Positions 53,382 through 62,671 of a DNA stretch of 64,000 bases are shown piece by piece (the stretch's first letter is position 1; each line of letters starts with the position of its first letter). The notes beneath the pieces are model-generated. The model did not search any database. It was not told the DNA's origin and was given only the letters and a program-made list of their open reading frames with translations. The DNA comes from Acidisphaera sp. L21. GTDB lineage: Bacteria > Pseudomonadota > Alphaproteobacteria > Acetobacterales > Acetobacteraceae. The DNA is taken from positions 1 to 64,000 of the forward strand of contig NZ_LMUY01000102.1 in assembly GCF_009765685.1 (NCBI RefSeq), written 5' to 3'. Position numbers and translations under genes: made by a program.

Positions 53382-54416
53382 TTGCTTGGGGCTGCAACGG
53401 CGTCCTACCGTGGGCGAATCTGCGTCAGGGGCATATCAGCCATTCCCGCCTTCATCATCTCTCGCATTCTTCAGGCGATCCCCGTCCTCCTGATCGTCGG
53501 TTTCATCGCGTTCGCTCTGTTCGCCTTCGTCGGCGACCCGGTGAACATCATGCTCGGCACGTCCTACACCGAGGCCGACCGGGTGCGGATGACGCACGAA
53601 CTCGGCCTCGATCAGCCGTTCCTGGTGCAATACATCAAGTTCATCTGGGCGGTGCTGCATGGGGAGTTTGGGGTCAGCTATCGCCTGGCCCGCCCCGTCT
53701 CCAGCCTGATTGCGGAGCGTCTGCCGGCAACCGCGGAATTGTCGCTGGCGGCCGCATTGTTCGCGATGCTGGTGGGCATTCCGGCCGGGGTCTACACGGG
53801 CATTTACCGCAATGCGTTCACCTCCCGCGTGTTCATGGTGCTCAGCCTGGTGGGCGTGTCGCTACCGACTTTCCTCATCGGCATCCTGCTGATCCTGGTG
53901 TTCAGCGTGCTGCTCGGCTGGCTTCCCTCCTACGGCCGCGGCACCACCGTGGCGATCGGCGGCTGGACCACCGGACTGCTGACCGTGTCTGGCCTGAAGG
54001 CGCTGGTGCTGCCGGCGATCACCCTCGGCCTGTTCCAGATGACGCTGATCATGCGCCTGGTGCGGGCCGAGATGCTGGAGGTCTTGCGCTCCGACTACAT
54101 CAAATTCGCCCGCGCGCGGGGTTTGACCAATCGCGCGATCTATTTCGGCCATGCGCTGAAAAACACGCTCGTGCCGGTGATCACCGTCGCCGGGCTGCAA
54201 CTCGGTGGCATCGTCGCTTTCTCCATCGTGACGGAGACGGTGTTTCAATGGCCCGGCATGGGCCTGCTGCTGGTACAGTCGATCCAGGTTGGCGACATCC
54301 CGGTCATGTCGACCTATCTGCTGCTGGTGGCGGTGCTGTTCGTGATCATCAACCTCATCGTCGACATGCTGTATTTCGCGGTCGACCCGCGGCTGCGCGT
54401 GGGGCGCGCCCGATGA
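53382..54416 (+). CDS. Peptide/nickel-type ABC transporter permease (DppB-like)
   Basis: This is the first permease of a peptide-type ABC importer. The recognisable protein begins at about FIISRILQAIPVLLIVGFIAFALF and carries the family coupling segment EVLRSDYIKFARARGLTNRAIYFGHALKN. The start is unusual: no ATG or GTG lies before the conserved region. The first standard start is TTG at 53382, which adds about 20 non-conserved residues; an ATT at 53442, with AGGGG 10 bases upstream, would give the expected length. Its stop overlaps the next permease gene (ATGA). No periplasmic binding protein gene is attached. Confidence 0.88.
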   Translation: MLGAATASYRGRICVRGISAIPAFIISRILQAIPVLLIVGFIAFALFAFVGDPVNIMLGTSYTEADRVRMTHELGLDQPFLVQYIKFIWAVLHGEFGVSYRLARPVSSLIAERLPATAELSLAAALFAMLVGIPAGVYTGIYRNAFTSRVFMVLSLVGVSLPTFLIGILLILVFSVLLGWLPSYGRGTTVAIGGWTTGLLTVSGLKALVLPAITLGLFQMTLIMRLVRAEMLEVLRSDYIKFARARGLTNRAIYFGHALKNTLVPVITVAGLQLGGIVAFSIVTETVFQWPGMGLLLVQSIQVGDIPVMSTYLLLVAVLFVIINLIVDMLYFAVDPRLRVGRAR

Positions 54417-55327
54417 GCGGCGCGGTGATGCGGGCGCTGGATAGCGACCTCGTCTACAATTTCCGCCGCTCCCCGATCGCGATCATCTCGACCCTGATCG
54501 TCGTCATCTGCGTCGGCGCCGCGGCCCTGGCGCCGTTGATCGCGCCGTACAACCCGTTCGACCTGGCCAGCCTGAACCTGATGGACAGCATGATTCCGCC
54601 CGCCTTCCTGCCGGATGGCACCGCGGCGCACCTGCTGGGCACCGACAACCAGGGGCGTGATCTGGTGTCGGCCATGATGTACGGCGGCCGCATCAGCCTC
54701 ATCATCGGCCTGTCCGCCGTGGTGTTCGCCACCATCGTCGGCATCCTGGTCGGGCTGACGGCCGGATACGCGGGGGGCGCCGTGGATGCGGTGCTGATGC
54801 GCATCGCCGACGTGCAATTGACCTTCCCCGCCATCCTCATTGCGCTACTCGTCAGCGGCGTAGTCGGTGTCGCGCTGCCCCCCAGCCTGCACGAAAAGCT
54901 GGAGGTCTACGTGCTGATTTTCGCCATCGGCATCAGCCGCTGGCCGCAATTCGCCCGCACCGTGCGCAGTTCCACCATGGTCGAACGCGGACGCGACTAC
55001 GTGCTGGCCGCGCGGGTGATCGGCCTGTCCGGCCCCCGCATCGTGCTGACCCACATCCTGCCGAATGCCTGGGGCCCGGTGGTGGTGATCGCGACCATCA
55101 ACATCGGCGGCTCCATCCTCGATGAGGCGACCTTGTCCTTCCTGGGCGTCGGATTGCCGGCCACCCAGCCATCGCTCGGCACGCTGATCCGTATCGGGAA
55201 CGACTATCTCTATAGCGGCGAGTGGTGGATCACCATTTTTCCCGGCGTGGCGCTGGCGGCACTGGTGCTGTCGATCAACCTGCTCGGCGACTGGTTGCGC
55301 GACGCCGTGAACCCGAGGCTGCGATGA
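54413..55327 (+). CDS. Peptide/nickel-type ABC transporter permease (DppC-like)
   Basis: The 304-residue second permease has the N-terminal extra domain and first helix (YNFRRSPIAIISTLIVVICVGAAALAPLIAPY), LLGTDNQGRDLVSAMMYGGRISLIIGL typical of DppC/OppC, and the coupling segment GRDYVLAARVIGLSGPRIVLTHILPN. ATG at 54413 overlaps the previous stop, and its own stop overlaps the next ATG, so the four genes are tightly coupled. Substrate could be a di- or oligopeptide, nickel or glutathione; the permeases do not tell. Confidence 0.93.
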   Translation: MSGAVMRALDSDLVYNFRRSPIAIISTLIVVICVGAAALAPLIAPYNPFDLASLNLMDSMIPPAFLPDGTAAHLLGTDNQGRDLVSAMMYGGRISLIIGLSAVVFATIVGILVGLTAGYAGGAVDAVLMRIADVQLTFPAILIALLVSGVVGVALPPSLHEKLEVYVLIFAIGISRWPQFARTVRSSTMVERGRDYVLAARVIGLSGPRIVLTHILPNAWGPVVVIATINIGGSILDEATLSFLGVGLPATQPSLGTLIRIGNDYLYSGEWWITIFPGVALAALVLSINLLGDWLRDAVNPRLR

Positions 55328-56301
55328 GCGCCCTGCTGGACGTCCAGGACCTGTCGGTCGACTTCCCGACCCGGCGGGGCCGCCTGCACGCGCTGGACCG
55401 TGTGTCGCTCTCCATCCAACCCGGGGAGATCCTGGGCGTCGTCGGCGAAAGCGGCGCCGGCAAATCGCTGACCGGTGCCGCCATCATCGGCCTGCTGGAG
55501 CCGCCCGGCGTCATCGTCGGCGGCCAGGTGAGTCTGGAGGGCCGCCGTATCGACAAGCTGCCGCCCGAACAGATGCGCCGCATTCGCGGCCGCCAGATCG
55601 GCGCGGTGTTCCAGGACCCGCTGACCACGCTGAACCCGTTATACACCGTGGGCCGCCAGTTGGTGGAGACGATGCAAACCCATCTGGGTCTGTCGGACCG
55701 GGACGCGAAGGCGCGGGCGGTGCAATGGCTGGTAGATGTCGGCATCCCCGGCGCCGCCGAACGGGTGGACGCCTATCCGCACGAATTCAGCGGCGGCATG
55801 CGCCAGCGCGTGGTCATCGCGTTGGCCCTGTGCGCCGAGCCCAAACTGGTGATCGCCGACGAACCGACCACCGCGCTGGACGTGTCGATCCAGGCGCAAG
55901 TGATCGCGCTGCTGCGCCGCTTGGCCCGCGAACACGGCACCGCCGTGCTGCTGGTGACGCACGACATGGGTGTGATTGCGGAGACGTGCGACCGGGTGGC
56001 GGTGATGTATGCCGGCCGGGTGATCGAGGTCGGCAGCGTCGCCGCCGTCGTGCACCGCCCGTCGCACCCGTATACGGAGGGGCTGATGGCCTCCATCCCC
56101 GCCCTGCGCGCCCGGGTGGACCGGCTGGCCCAGATCGACGGCGCCATGCCGCGGCTGAACGCGATCCCGCCCGGCTGCGCCTACAATCCGCGCTGCCCGA
56201 AGGTGTTCGAGCGGTGTCGCCACGACCGGCCCAACCTGATGCCGGCGAAAGAAACCCAAGCCGCGTGCTGGCTGTATGCGGAGGGCGCCGTCCATGGCTG
56301 A
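55324..56301 (+). CDS. Peptide ABC transporter ATPase (DppD-like)
   Basis: The 325-residue ATPase has Walker A GESGAGKS, Q-loop VFQDPLTTLNP, signature FSGGMRQRV, Walker B LVIADEPTTALDV and switch His in LVTHDMG. The oligopeptide-type C-terminal extension is present with the cysteine cluster CAYNPRCPKVFERCRHDRP, which in this family binds an iron-sulfur cluster. Start ATG at 55324 overlaps the permease stop. It pairs with the next ATPase to form the usual heterodimer. Confidence 0.94.
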   Translation: MSALLDVQDLSVDFPTRRGRLHALDRVSLSIQPGEILGVVGESGAGKSLTGAAIIGLLEPPGVIVGGQVSLEGRRIDKLPPEQMRRIRGRQIGAVFQDPLTTLNPLYTVGRQLVETMQTHLGLSDRDAKARAVQWLVDVGIPGAAERVDAYPHEFSGGMRQRVVIALALCAEPKLVIADEPTTALDVSIQAQVIALLRRLAREHGTAVLLVTHDMGVIAETCDRVAVMYAGRVIEVGSVAAVVHRPSHPYTEGLMASIPALRARVDRLAQIDGAMPRLNAIPPGCAYNPRCPKVFERCRHDRPNLMPAKETQAACWLYAEGAVHG

Positions 56302-57283
56302 TGTTTTGGAGGCCGTGAAGGTCAGCCGCTCGTTCGACGTGTCCAAGCCCTGGCTGCAACGCATGTTGTCGCGCAGCGGCCGGCGGTCGTTGCGCGCGGT
56401 CGACGAGGTGAGCTTTTCCATCCCAAAAGGCACCACCCTATCGCTGGTCGGCGAAAGCGGCTGCGGCAAAAGCACGGTCGCCCGCCTGGCGGTCGGACTG
56501 TATCCGCCCAGTTCCGGGGACATCCGGTTCGAAGGCCAATCCTTATCCTCCGCCCGGGCACAGCCAGCCCTGCGGCGGCGGATGAACATGATCTTCCAGG
56601 ACCCCTACGCTTCGCTGAACCCGCGTTGGCGCGTGCAGGACATCGTGGCCGAGCCACTGCGCGCCTTCGGCATGCTGCGCGGTTCGGCGGTGGGTGACCG
56701 CGTCGGCCAATTGCTGTCCCAGGTTGGCCTGTCGCCAGCGGATGGCGCCAAATACCCGCACGAATTCAGCGGCGGCCAGCGCCAGCGCATCTCCATCGCT
56801 CGCGCCTTGTCATCCGAGCCGGATTTCCTGGTCTGCGACGAGCCGACCAGCGCGCTGGACGTGTCCGTGCAAGCGCAGATCCTGAACCTGATGCGGGAGT
56901 TGCAGACCCGCTTAGGCCTGACCTACCTGTTCATCAGCCACAACCTCTCCGTCATCCGCCACATGTCGGACCGTTTGGGCGTGATGTATCTCGGCCGCAT
57001 CGTGGAGCATGGCCCGGCGGAGGCGATCTTCACCGAACCGCGCCATCCCTACACACGGCTCCTGCTCGACGCGATCCCCGACCTGGACGCCGCCGGTGGT
57101 GTCGGCCGGGTTCGCGCCGGCGTCGGCGGCGAAGTCCCCAGCCCGATCGCGCCACCCCCAGGCTGCACCTTCCACCCGCGCTGCCCGCTGGCCAATGATC
57201 GCTGCCGGGTCGAGCGGCCGGACTACACCCAGGCTGGCCCGGTGGAAGTCGCCTGCCACGCGGTGGAAGAGGGCCGCGGCTAA
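56294..57283 (+). CDS. Peptide ABC transporter ATPase (DppF-like)
   Basis: The 329-residue ATPase has Walker A GESGCGKS, Q-loop IFQDPYASLNPRWRV, signature FSGGQRQRI, Walker B FLVCDEPTSALDV and switch His in FISHNLS. Like its partner it has the Cys-rich C-terminal extension (CTFHPRCPLANDRCRVERP). The first 40 residues carry an extra basic segment (RMLSRSGRRSLRAVDEV) typical of the F-type subunit. ATG at 56294 overlaps the previous gene by 8 bases. The stop TAA overlaps the stop of convergent mbfA in CTAA. Confidence 0.94.
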   Translation: MADVLEAVKVSRSFDVSKPWLQRMLSRSGRRSLRAVDEVSFSIPKGTTLSLVGESGCGKSTVARLAVGLYPPSSGDIRFEGQSLSSARAQPALRRRMNMIFQDPYASLNPRWRVQDIVAEPLRAFGMLRGSAVGDRVGQLLSQVGLSPADGAKYPHEFSGGQRQRISIARALSSEPDFLVCDEPTSALDVSVQAQILNLMRELQTRLGLTYLFISHNLSVIRHMSDRLGVMYLGRIVEHGPAEAIFTEPRHPYTRLLLDAIPDLDAAGGVGRVRAGVGGEVPSPIAPPPGCTFHPRCPLANDRCRVERPDYTQAGPVEVACHAVEEGRG

Positions 57284-58236
57284 CCGCTGCCGATCAGGAT
57301 GCCGGCGGCCAGCACCAGCGCGCCGCCGAGCATGACCTTCGCCATGGCGGACAGCGGCGGCGTTTCCATGTAGCGCCATTGAATCCAGGCGATGATGGCG
57401 AGTTCGACCACGACCACGGCAAATGACAGCCCGGTCGCGGTCCAGAACGCGGGAACCAAGTATGGCAAAGTGTGGCCGATGCCGCCAGCCATGGTCATCA
57501 GCCCGCATACCAACCCGCGCAGATACGGCGTGCCCCGGCCTGACAGCTTGCCGTCATCGGCCAAAGCCTCGGCAAACCCCATCGAAATCCCCGCGCCGAT
57601 CGAGGCAGCGAGCCCGACCAGGAACGTGCTCCAAGTCGAATGGGTGGCAAAGGCGGCGGCGAACACCGGGGCCAGGGTCGACACCGACCCATCCATCAAC
57701 CCGACAAGGCCGGGCTGTACGATTTGCAACACGAAGCGGCGGCGTGCGTCGTCGTCCTCGCGTTCGCGCACATCGCCGGGCAGGCGTTTTTCGACAATCG
57801 ACCCGGCAGTCTGCTCGTGCTCCGACTCGGCGGCGGCCAGGTCGCCGAGGAGACGGCGCACCGCCGTGTCGGTCGCGCGGCCTGCGGCCTGCTGGTAGAA
57901 ACGGGCGGCGTCGCTTTCCATCTGCCGCGCATGGGCCCGAACGGCATCCAGGCCCAGTGGGCGGAACTGCCATATCGCCCGGCGAGGTGCGAAGCCGCGA
58001 ACATCCTGGCGGCGGATCAATGGAATATGGGTCCCAAACCGCTCGACATAGGTGTCGATCAGCTGGCGGCGGTGCGAATCCTCTTCCTTCGCCATGTCGG
58101 TGAAAATATGCGCGGTGTCGGGGTAATCGTCCCGCAGCCCCTCGGCGAAGTCGGCATAGATCCGGCCGTCCTCCTCCTCATTGGCAATGGCGAGGGCAAG
58201 GATTTCTCGTTCGGACAATGAATTGAAAGCACGCAT
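57280..58236 (-). CDS. mbfA: Membrane-bound ferritin-like iron exporter MbfA
   Basis: MbfA proteins combine an N-terminal rubrerythrin/ferritin-like domain with a C-terminal VIT1/CCC1 membrane domain and export iron under excess. In this 318-residue product the ferritin-like part (about residues 5-160) holds the di-iron Glu/His motifs IANEEEDGRIYADF, MAKEEDSHRRQL and AAAESEHEQTAG. The membrane part (about 175-318) has QPGLVGLMDGSVSTLAPVFAAAFA and GAGISMGFAEALADDG. In Agrobacterium and Bradyrhizobium the gene is controlled by Irr; no clear Irr box is seen here. The start codon lies inside a perfect 16-bp inverted repeat, which suggests translational control. Confidence 0.9.
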   Translation of the reverse strand: MRAFNSLSEREILALAIANEEEDGRIYADFAEGLRDDYPDTAHIFTDMAKEEDSHRRQLIDTYVERFGTHIPLIRRQDVRGFAPRRAIWQFRPLGLDAVRAHARQMESDAARFYQQAAGRATDTAVRRLLGDLAAAESEHEQTAGSIVEKRLPGDVREREDDDARRRFVLQIVQPGLVGLMDGSVSTLAPVFAAAFATHSTWSTFLVGLAASIGAGISMGFAEALADDGKLSGRGTPYLRGLVCGLMTMAGGIGHTLPYLVPAFWTATGLSFAVVVVELAIIAWIQWRYMETPPLSAMAKVMLGGALVLAAGILIGSG

Positions 58237-58260
58237 GACCGGACCATGCGTGCTTTCAAT
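58222..58260 (-). promoter_or_regulatory. 16-bp perfect inverted repeat over the mbfA start codon
   Basis: ATTGAAAGCACGCATG (58222-58237) and CATGCGTGCTTTCAAT (58245-58260) are perfect complements around a 7-base centre. In the mbfA message the 3' arm contains the start codon (58236-58234) and the first five codons, so a hairpin would hide the start and probably the ribosome site. As DNA it could equally be an operator for a large dimer. The repeat does not resemble an Irr or Fur box. Confidence 0.65.
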
Positions 58261-58365
58261 GTATTCAGCAAGTCCTTACGCAGGCGTTGCGAATGCCTCT
58301 CAATGCAGTATCCGGTCAGACCGCTTGGTTTGATCGGAGATTCTGCATCCCTCGACAATTACTAG

Positions 58366-58381
58366 GCGTGCCGAAGCACGC
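58366..58381 (-). terminator. Hairpin with TTCG loop just after purH
   Basis: Arms GCGTGC (58381-58376) and GCACGC (58371-58366) with a TTCG tetraloop begin one base after the purH stop codon on the minus strand. The loop makes the hairpin very stable. A run of T is missing (CTAGTAATTGTC follows), so it may be a weak terminator or a 3' end protector. Confidence 0.45.
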
Positions 58382-58382
58382 T

Positions 58383-59960
58383 CTAGTGTCGGAAGTGCCG
58401 CATCCCAGTAAAGACCATCGCAATACCAGCTTGGTCTGCGGCGGCGATGACTTCGTTGTCGCGAATGGAGCCACCGGGCTGGATCACCGCGGTGGCCCCG
58501 GCGGCGATGATTGCCTCCAACCCATCCGCAAAGGGAAAGAACGCGTCCGACGCAGCCACGCTGCCGACGGTGAAATTCGTGGTCTGCCCAGCAGCCTTCG
58601 CCGCAGCCTCGCCCTTCCACGCAGCGATGCGGGCGGAGTCGACCCGGCTCATCTGCCCGGCGCCGACGCCAACCGTCGCGGCTTCCTTCACGTAGACGAT
58701 GGCGTTGGATTTCACGTGCTTGCACACACGGAAGGCGAACAGCAGATCGGCCAATTCGGCTTCGGTCGGTGCGCGCTTGGTGACGATCTTCAGCGACTCC
58801 GGACTCACCCGCCCGGCGTCCCGCGTTTGCAGCAGCAATCCACCCGCCAGGCTGCGCACCTGCAGCCCGGGTGCCGCCGGGTCGGGCAGGGACCCGGTCA
58901 GCAGCAAGCGGAGGTTCTTCTTGCGGGACAGGATGACTTTCGCGTCCTCATCCGCATCGGGTGCCACGATCACTTCGCTGAAGATCGCGGCAATGCGCTC
59001 CGCAGCCGCGGCATCGAGCGTCCGGTTCATCGCGACGATGCCGCCAAAGGCGGACACCGGGTCGCACCGCAGCGCCGCGTCCCAAGCCGCTGCCAGCGTC
59101 GGGGCGGAGGCGACGCCGCAGGGGTTGGCGTGCTTGACGATGACGATGGTGGGCTCGGCGAACTCGGCCACGCATTCGAACGCGGCGTCGGTGTCGTTCA
59201 AATTGTTGAACGACAATTCCTTGCCCTGGATCTGCCGGGAATTGGCAACGCCGGGCCGGTCGCCGTTTGCGTAGAGGGCCGCCCGTTGGTGAGGATTCTC
59301 GCCGTAGCGCAAGGTCTGCCGCAGCGTGCCGCTGGTGGTGAAGCGGGTGGGGAACTCGACACCCTGCTGCCTGGCAAACCAGGCCGCGATCGCGGAATCA
59401 TACGCCGCCGTGCGCGCATAGGCCGCCCCGGCGAATTGCTGCCGCAGCACCAGCGACGTGCCGCCCGCCACCAGCGAGTCCACCAGCGCGCTATACTGCG
59501 CAATGTCGGTGACGACGGCGACGTGGCTGTGATTCTTCGCCGCCGCCCGGATCATCGCCGGGCCGCCAATGTCGATATTCTCGATGCAGTCTTCCGGCCC
59601 GGCGCCAGACGCGACCGTGGTTTCGAACGGATACAAATTGCACACCAGCAAATCGATCGGGGAAATCCCATGCTCCGCCATCTGCGCCTGATGCGCCGGC
59701 AGGTCCCGCCGGCCCAGCAGCCCGCCATGGATCTGCGGCACCAACGTCTTCACCCGCCCATCCAGGATTTCCGGGAACCCCGTGTGGTCCGACACCTCGA
59801 TCACTGGCACGCCCGCCTTGCGCAGCGCCGCCGCCGACCCGCCGGTGGACAGGATCTGCGCCCCGTGCGCGACGAGCGCCTGCGCGAGTTCGACCAGCCC
59901 CTCCTTATCGGAGACGGAAATGAGGGCGCGGGTGATGGGGACGATGTCGGACTGGCTCAT
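58383..59960 (-). CDS. purH: Bifunctional AICAR transformylase/IMP cyclohydrolase
   Basis: PurH carries out the last two steps of IMP synthesis. The 525-residue product has the N-terminal cyclohydrolase domain ([54 protein letters not shown]) and the C-terminal transformylase domain with [37 protein letters not shown], with catalytic Lys and His, and [16 protein letters not shown] at 59960 starts [15 protein letters not shown]. It is the last gene of a minus-strand group that includes a glycosyltransferase, a heparinase-like gene and rpe, a layout common in the Acetobacteraceae. Confidence 0.97.
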   Translation of the reverse strand: MSQSDIVPITRALISVSDKEGLVELAQALVAHGAQILSTGGSAAALRKAGVPVIEVSDHTGFPEILDGRVKTLVPQIHGGLLGRRDLPAHQAQMAEHGISPIDLLVCNLYPFETTVASGAGPEDCIENIDIGGPAMIRAAAKNHSHVAVVTDIAQYSALVDSLVAGGTSLVLRQQFAGAAYARTAAYDSAIAAWFARQQGVEFPTRFTTSGTLRQTLRYGENPHQRAALYANGDRPGVANSRQIQGKELSFNNLNDTDAAFECVAEFAEPTIVIVKHANPCGVASAPTLAAAWDAALRCDPVSAFGGIVAMNRTLDAAAAERIAAIFSEVIVAPDADEDAKVILSRKKNLRLLLTGSLPDPAAPGLQVRSLAGGLLLQTRDAGRVSPESLKIVTKRAPTEAELADLLFAFRVCKHVKSNAIVYVKEAATVGVGAGQMSRVDSARIAAWKGEAAAKAAGQTTNFTVGSVAASDAFFPFADGLEAIIAAGATAVIQPGGSIRDNEVIAAADQAGIAMVFTGMRHFRH

Positions 59961-59976
59961 GGCCGCGCGCATAGAC

Positions 59977-61080
59977 CTACAGGCCGAGCAGGTCCAGCGT
60001 ATGATTGATCACGGCTGCCTCGTCATAGCGTGCAATCGCCCGCGCGCGACCGGCTTTCCCCATGGCAATCCGCAGCGCCGGATCGTCGACCAGACGGTTC
60101 AGTGCCGCAGCCAAGGGCTCGATCGTCGCGGGCGGCACCAGCAACCCGGTCTCGCCCGCCACCACCTGTTCGCGCGGGCCGCGTATGTCGGTGGCGACGA
60201 CGGGCAGTCCCGTCAGCATCGCCTCGATCACCGACATGGGCAGCCCCTCGAAATGGCTGGGCAGGGCGAAGATGTCGGCAGCGGCCAGAATCGCTGGAAT
60301 GTCGGTGCGGTAGCCGAGCAGCCGCGCCCGACCGGTCGCTGCGGCCTCGGCCAGCGCGGGTCCGAGGTCTTCGCCATGATCGCTGTCCAACCGCGCGCCG
60401 ACGATCCACAGTTCCGCGCCAGGCACATCCCGCATGGCAGCCAGCAATTCCGGATAGCCTTTGTGCCGCACCAGGCGAGACACGCAGACGATTACCACCT
60501 GGTCCTGCGCCACGCCCTGCTCCGCCCGGATTCGGCCACGCGCCTCGGCATCCAGATGGAACAACGCCGGGTCGCGGCCATTGCCGACGGCGGTGGCGTG
60601 GCGGGCGATGGTGAGTCGCCGCGCATCCGCCGCCTCCTCCTCCGACACGGTCATGAACACGTCGGTCAACCGGCCGGCGAACCATTCCATCAGGAACGAG
60701 GCGGTGCGGCGAGTCCACGGGCCGGGCTGATTGAACAGAAATCCGTGGCAGGTATACGCCACGCGCGGCACCCGCGCCGCCCGTGCCGCCAGCCGCGCCA
60801 GAAACCCGCTGATCGGCATGTGACCATGCACCAAATCCGGCCTCTCCCGCCGCAGCAGCCGTACTAGGGCGATAAAGGCGCGCAATTGCGCCAGCAGCGA
60901 TGCCCGGCGGACGAACGGCGCCGGCAGCACCCGAAACCCCTCCGCCCGAACATCCGCGTTCAGCGGCCCTTCTGCGGTGACTGCGACCACCTCGTGCCCT
61001 CGCGCCCGAATGCCCCGCATCAGCGGCAGCACGAAATGACGCAGCGAGAAATCGACGTTCGCGATCTCGACGACCTTCAT
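59977..61080 (-). CDS. Glycosyltransferase family 4 protein
   Basis: The 367-residue protein has the GT-B fold of family GT4 (GT1-like). The N-terminal domain starts [34 protein letters not shown] and has [31 protein letters not shown]; the C-terminal donor-binding domain has [44 protein letters not shown] and [15 protein letters not shown], with the conserved E-x7-E motif. It resembles transferases of exopolysaccharide or lipopolysaccharide synthesis (PssF-like). It lies 16 bases before purH and 4 bases after the heparinase-like gene, so one transcript is likely. Confidence 0.9.
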   Translation of the reverse strand: MKVVEIANVDFSLRHFVLPLMRGIRARGHEVVAVTAEGPLNADVRAEGFRVLPAPFVRRASLLAQLRAFIALVRLLRRERPDLVHGHMPISGFLARLAARAARVPRVAYTCHGFLFNQPGPWTRRTASFLMEWFAGRLTDVFMTVSEEEAADARRLTIARHATAVGNGRDPALFHLDAEARGRIRAEQGVAQDQVVIVCVSRLVRHKGYPELLAAMRDVPGAELWIVGARLDSDHGEDLGPALAEAAATGRARLLGYRTDIPAILAAADIFALPSHFEGLPMSVIEAMLTGLPVVATDIRGPREQVVAGETGLLVPPATIEPLAAALNRLVDDPALRIAMGKAGRARAIARYDEAAVINHTLDLLGL

Positions 61081-61084
61081 AGGC

Positions 61085-62671
61085 TCAGCCGACCTTGGAG
61101 ATCGCCCACTTCACCTGCTGCGGCCCATCGGCATACCCGGTCAGCACCACCTGCTCGGACCGCTTCGGCTCCAACCCGCCGAGGTAGATGCTTTCTTCCA
61201 GGGTAATCCGCGCGCCTTCCGCCCGCAGCCGCCAGCCAGAACCCGATGGCAGGCGCAGCAGCACTGCCTCACCATCCTGTTGCAGGCTGGCACTGACGGC
61301 GGGGTGTAAATGGAAGCGCAACGTATAAGCCTGCGGCTCGGGCGCCTCGATGGCGTCCTCGCCGCGAATATCCTCGCCGCTTTCGGCCAGATACAGGCGG
61401 CGGCGGTGCAGTGCGCCGAATGGCTTGCGGTAGCCATCATGGCTCGCCTCTAGCCAATGCGCGCCGTTCGCCTCCTGCCGCTGCGCCTCGACCCGCTCCG
61501 GCTGCCGGCCGATGCCGGGGCCGCGTAACTCGCTGGAATTGGTGTCGCCGATCACGAGCGTTGAATGCGCGGCCGTGGCGCGGGTGGCATCCCGCCATTG
61601 CGAGCCAGCAGCCGGCGCCGCCCCGCAGTTCACGATCAGCCGTTCCCGCCCAATCGACAACTCCATCGACAGCGTGCCGGCATGGGAAAACCGGTCCACG
61701 CCCGGCGGCGGCGGCCGGCCGCAATCCACCAGCAGCACGGTGCGTCCGGCTTGCAGCCGCTGAAACCCGCCCTCGGTCAGGCTTACGGGGGAGCGCCCAA
61801 TCCGGCCAGCCTGGGTCAGCACCAACTCGATCAGCGGGCCGGATTCCTCCCGGCTGCCGTTGAACAGCGCCAATCCACCATCGCCGTGCCGCATGGCGCG
61901 CAGGGCAGGGGCCATCCGCTCGATCGCGCCGGCCAACGCGGCAGGCGGCTGGGCCTGAGCGGCCTGCAGCAGGGCGCGGATTTCCACCAGATCCTGCAGC
62001 GCCACCAACTGCGCCACCGGGCTACGCTCTGCATGGCAACCGTCCGGCAGCACCTGGCGCGCGATTTCCTGCGGCAAGAACCGCAATGCGCGGGTGAGGA
62101 AGGCGGCCTGGTCCGGCAATGCCACGGCGGCAGCGATCAGCCCCTTCAGCGCCGTCAGCGCCCGGGCGTCCAACTCCTCCGCCGGCAGATCGGCCGCCAG
62201 GGCGCGCGCATCGGCCACCAAGCGCTGCATCATCCGCTGGCGAAAAATGTCGTCGGCGGAGGCGGCGAAGAAATCGTAATGCCCCAGCCAGGCCGCGAGC
62301 CGGGCGCCCGCCACATCCGGTCGGCGCGTAATCGGGTCGGCCGGGCTGCCGATCCAGTCGCCAACCAACGCACGGGCGCGGCCCCGCGCAGCATCGGTGC
62401 CCAGGGCGCGCAGATCCCGCAACCAGGTGAAGCCATGCGCGACCGAAAGCAGGATCGGCGACGTGCCACCATCGCCCCAGCCGCCAGGGCGCAGCGGCAG
62501 GACTGTGCCGTCCACGTCCAGCTCGCCCTTCAGCAGCCGCGCGCCGCGCGCTGCATCGCCAGGCCATAGATCGCGGACCGGCAGCATCGGGCCGTCCGGA
62601 ATGCGGCCCATCCGCAGGCTTGGCATCTTCGCGAACGTCCGGCGTGCATCACGCCACCAGCGCGCGGCCAT
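61085..62671 (-). CDS. Heparinase II/III family protein
   Basis: The 528-residue protein matches the heparinase II/III-like family found in alphaproteobacteria next to purH or rpe. The N-terminal alpha/alpha toroid (about residues 50-300) contains FTWLRDLRALGTD and LAAWLGHYDFFAASADDIF; the C-terminal beta-sandwich (about 300-528) contains VDRFSHAGTLSMELSIGRERLIVNCG, AAHSTLVIGDTNSSEL and GYRKPFGALHRRRLYL. These correspond to polysaccharide-lyase residues, but the substrate is unknown. No signal peptide is seen. ATG at 62671 overlaps the rpe stop, so the two are coupled. Confidence 0.85.
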   Translation of the reverse strand: MAARWWRDARRTFAKMPSLRMGRIPDGPMLPVRDLWPGDAARGARLLKGELDVDGTVLPLRPGGWGDGGTSPILLSVAHGFTWLRDLRALGTDAARGRARALVGDWIGSPADPITRRPDVAGARLAAWLGHYDFFAASADDIFRQRMMQRLVADARALAADLPAEELDARALTALKGLIAAAVALPDQAAFLTRALRFLPQEIARQVLPDGCHAERSPVAQLVALQDLVEIRALLQAAQAQPPAALAGAIERMAPALRAMRHGDGGLALFNGSREESGPLIELVLTQAGRIGRSPVSLTEGGFQRLQAGRTVLLVDCGRPPPPGVDRFSHAGTLSMELSIGRERLIVNCGAAPAAGSQWRDATRATAAHSTLVIGDTNSSELRGPGIGRQPERVEAQRQEANGAHWLEASHDGYRKPFGALHRRRLYLAESGEDIRGEDAIEAPEPQAYTLRFHLHPAVSASLQQDGEAVLLRLPSGSGWRLRAEGARITLEESIYLGGLEPKRSEQVVLTGYADGPQQVKWAISKVG

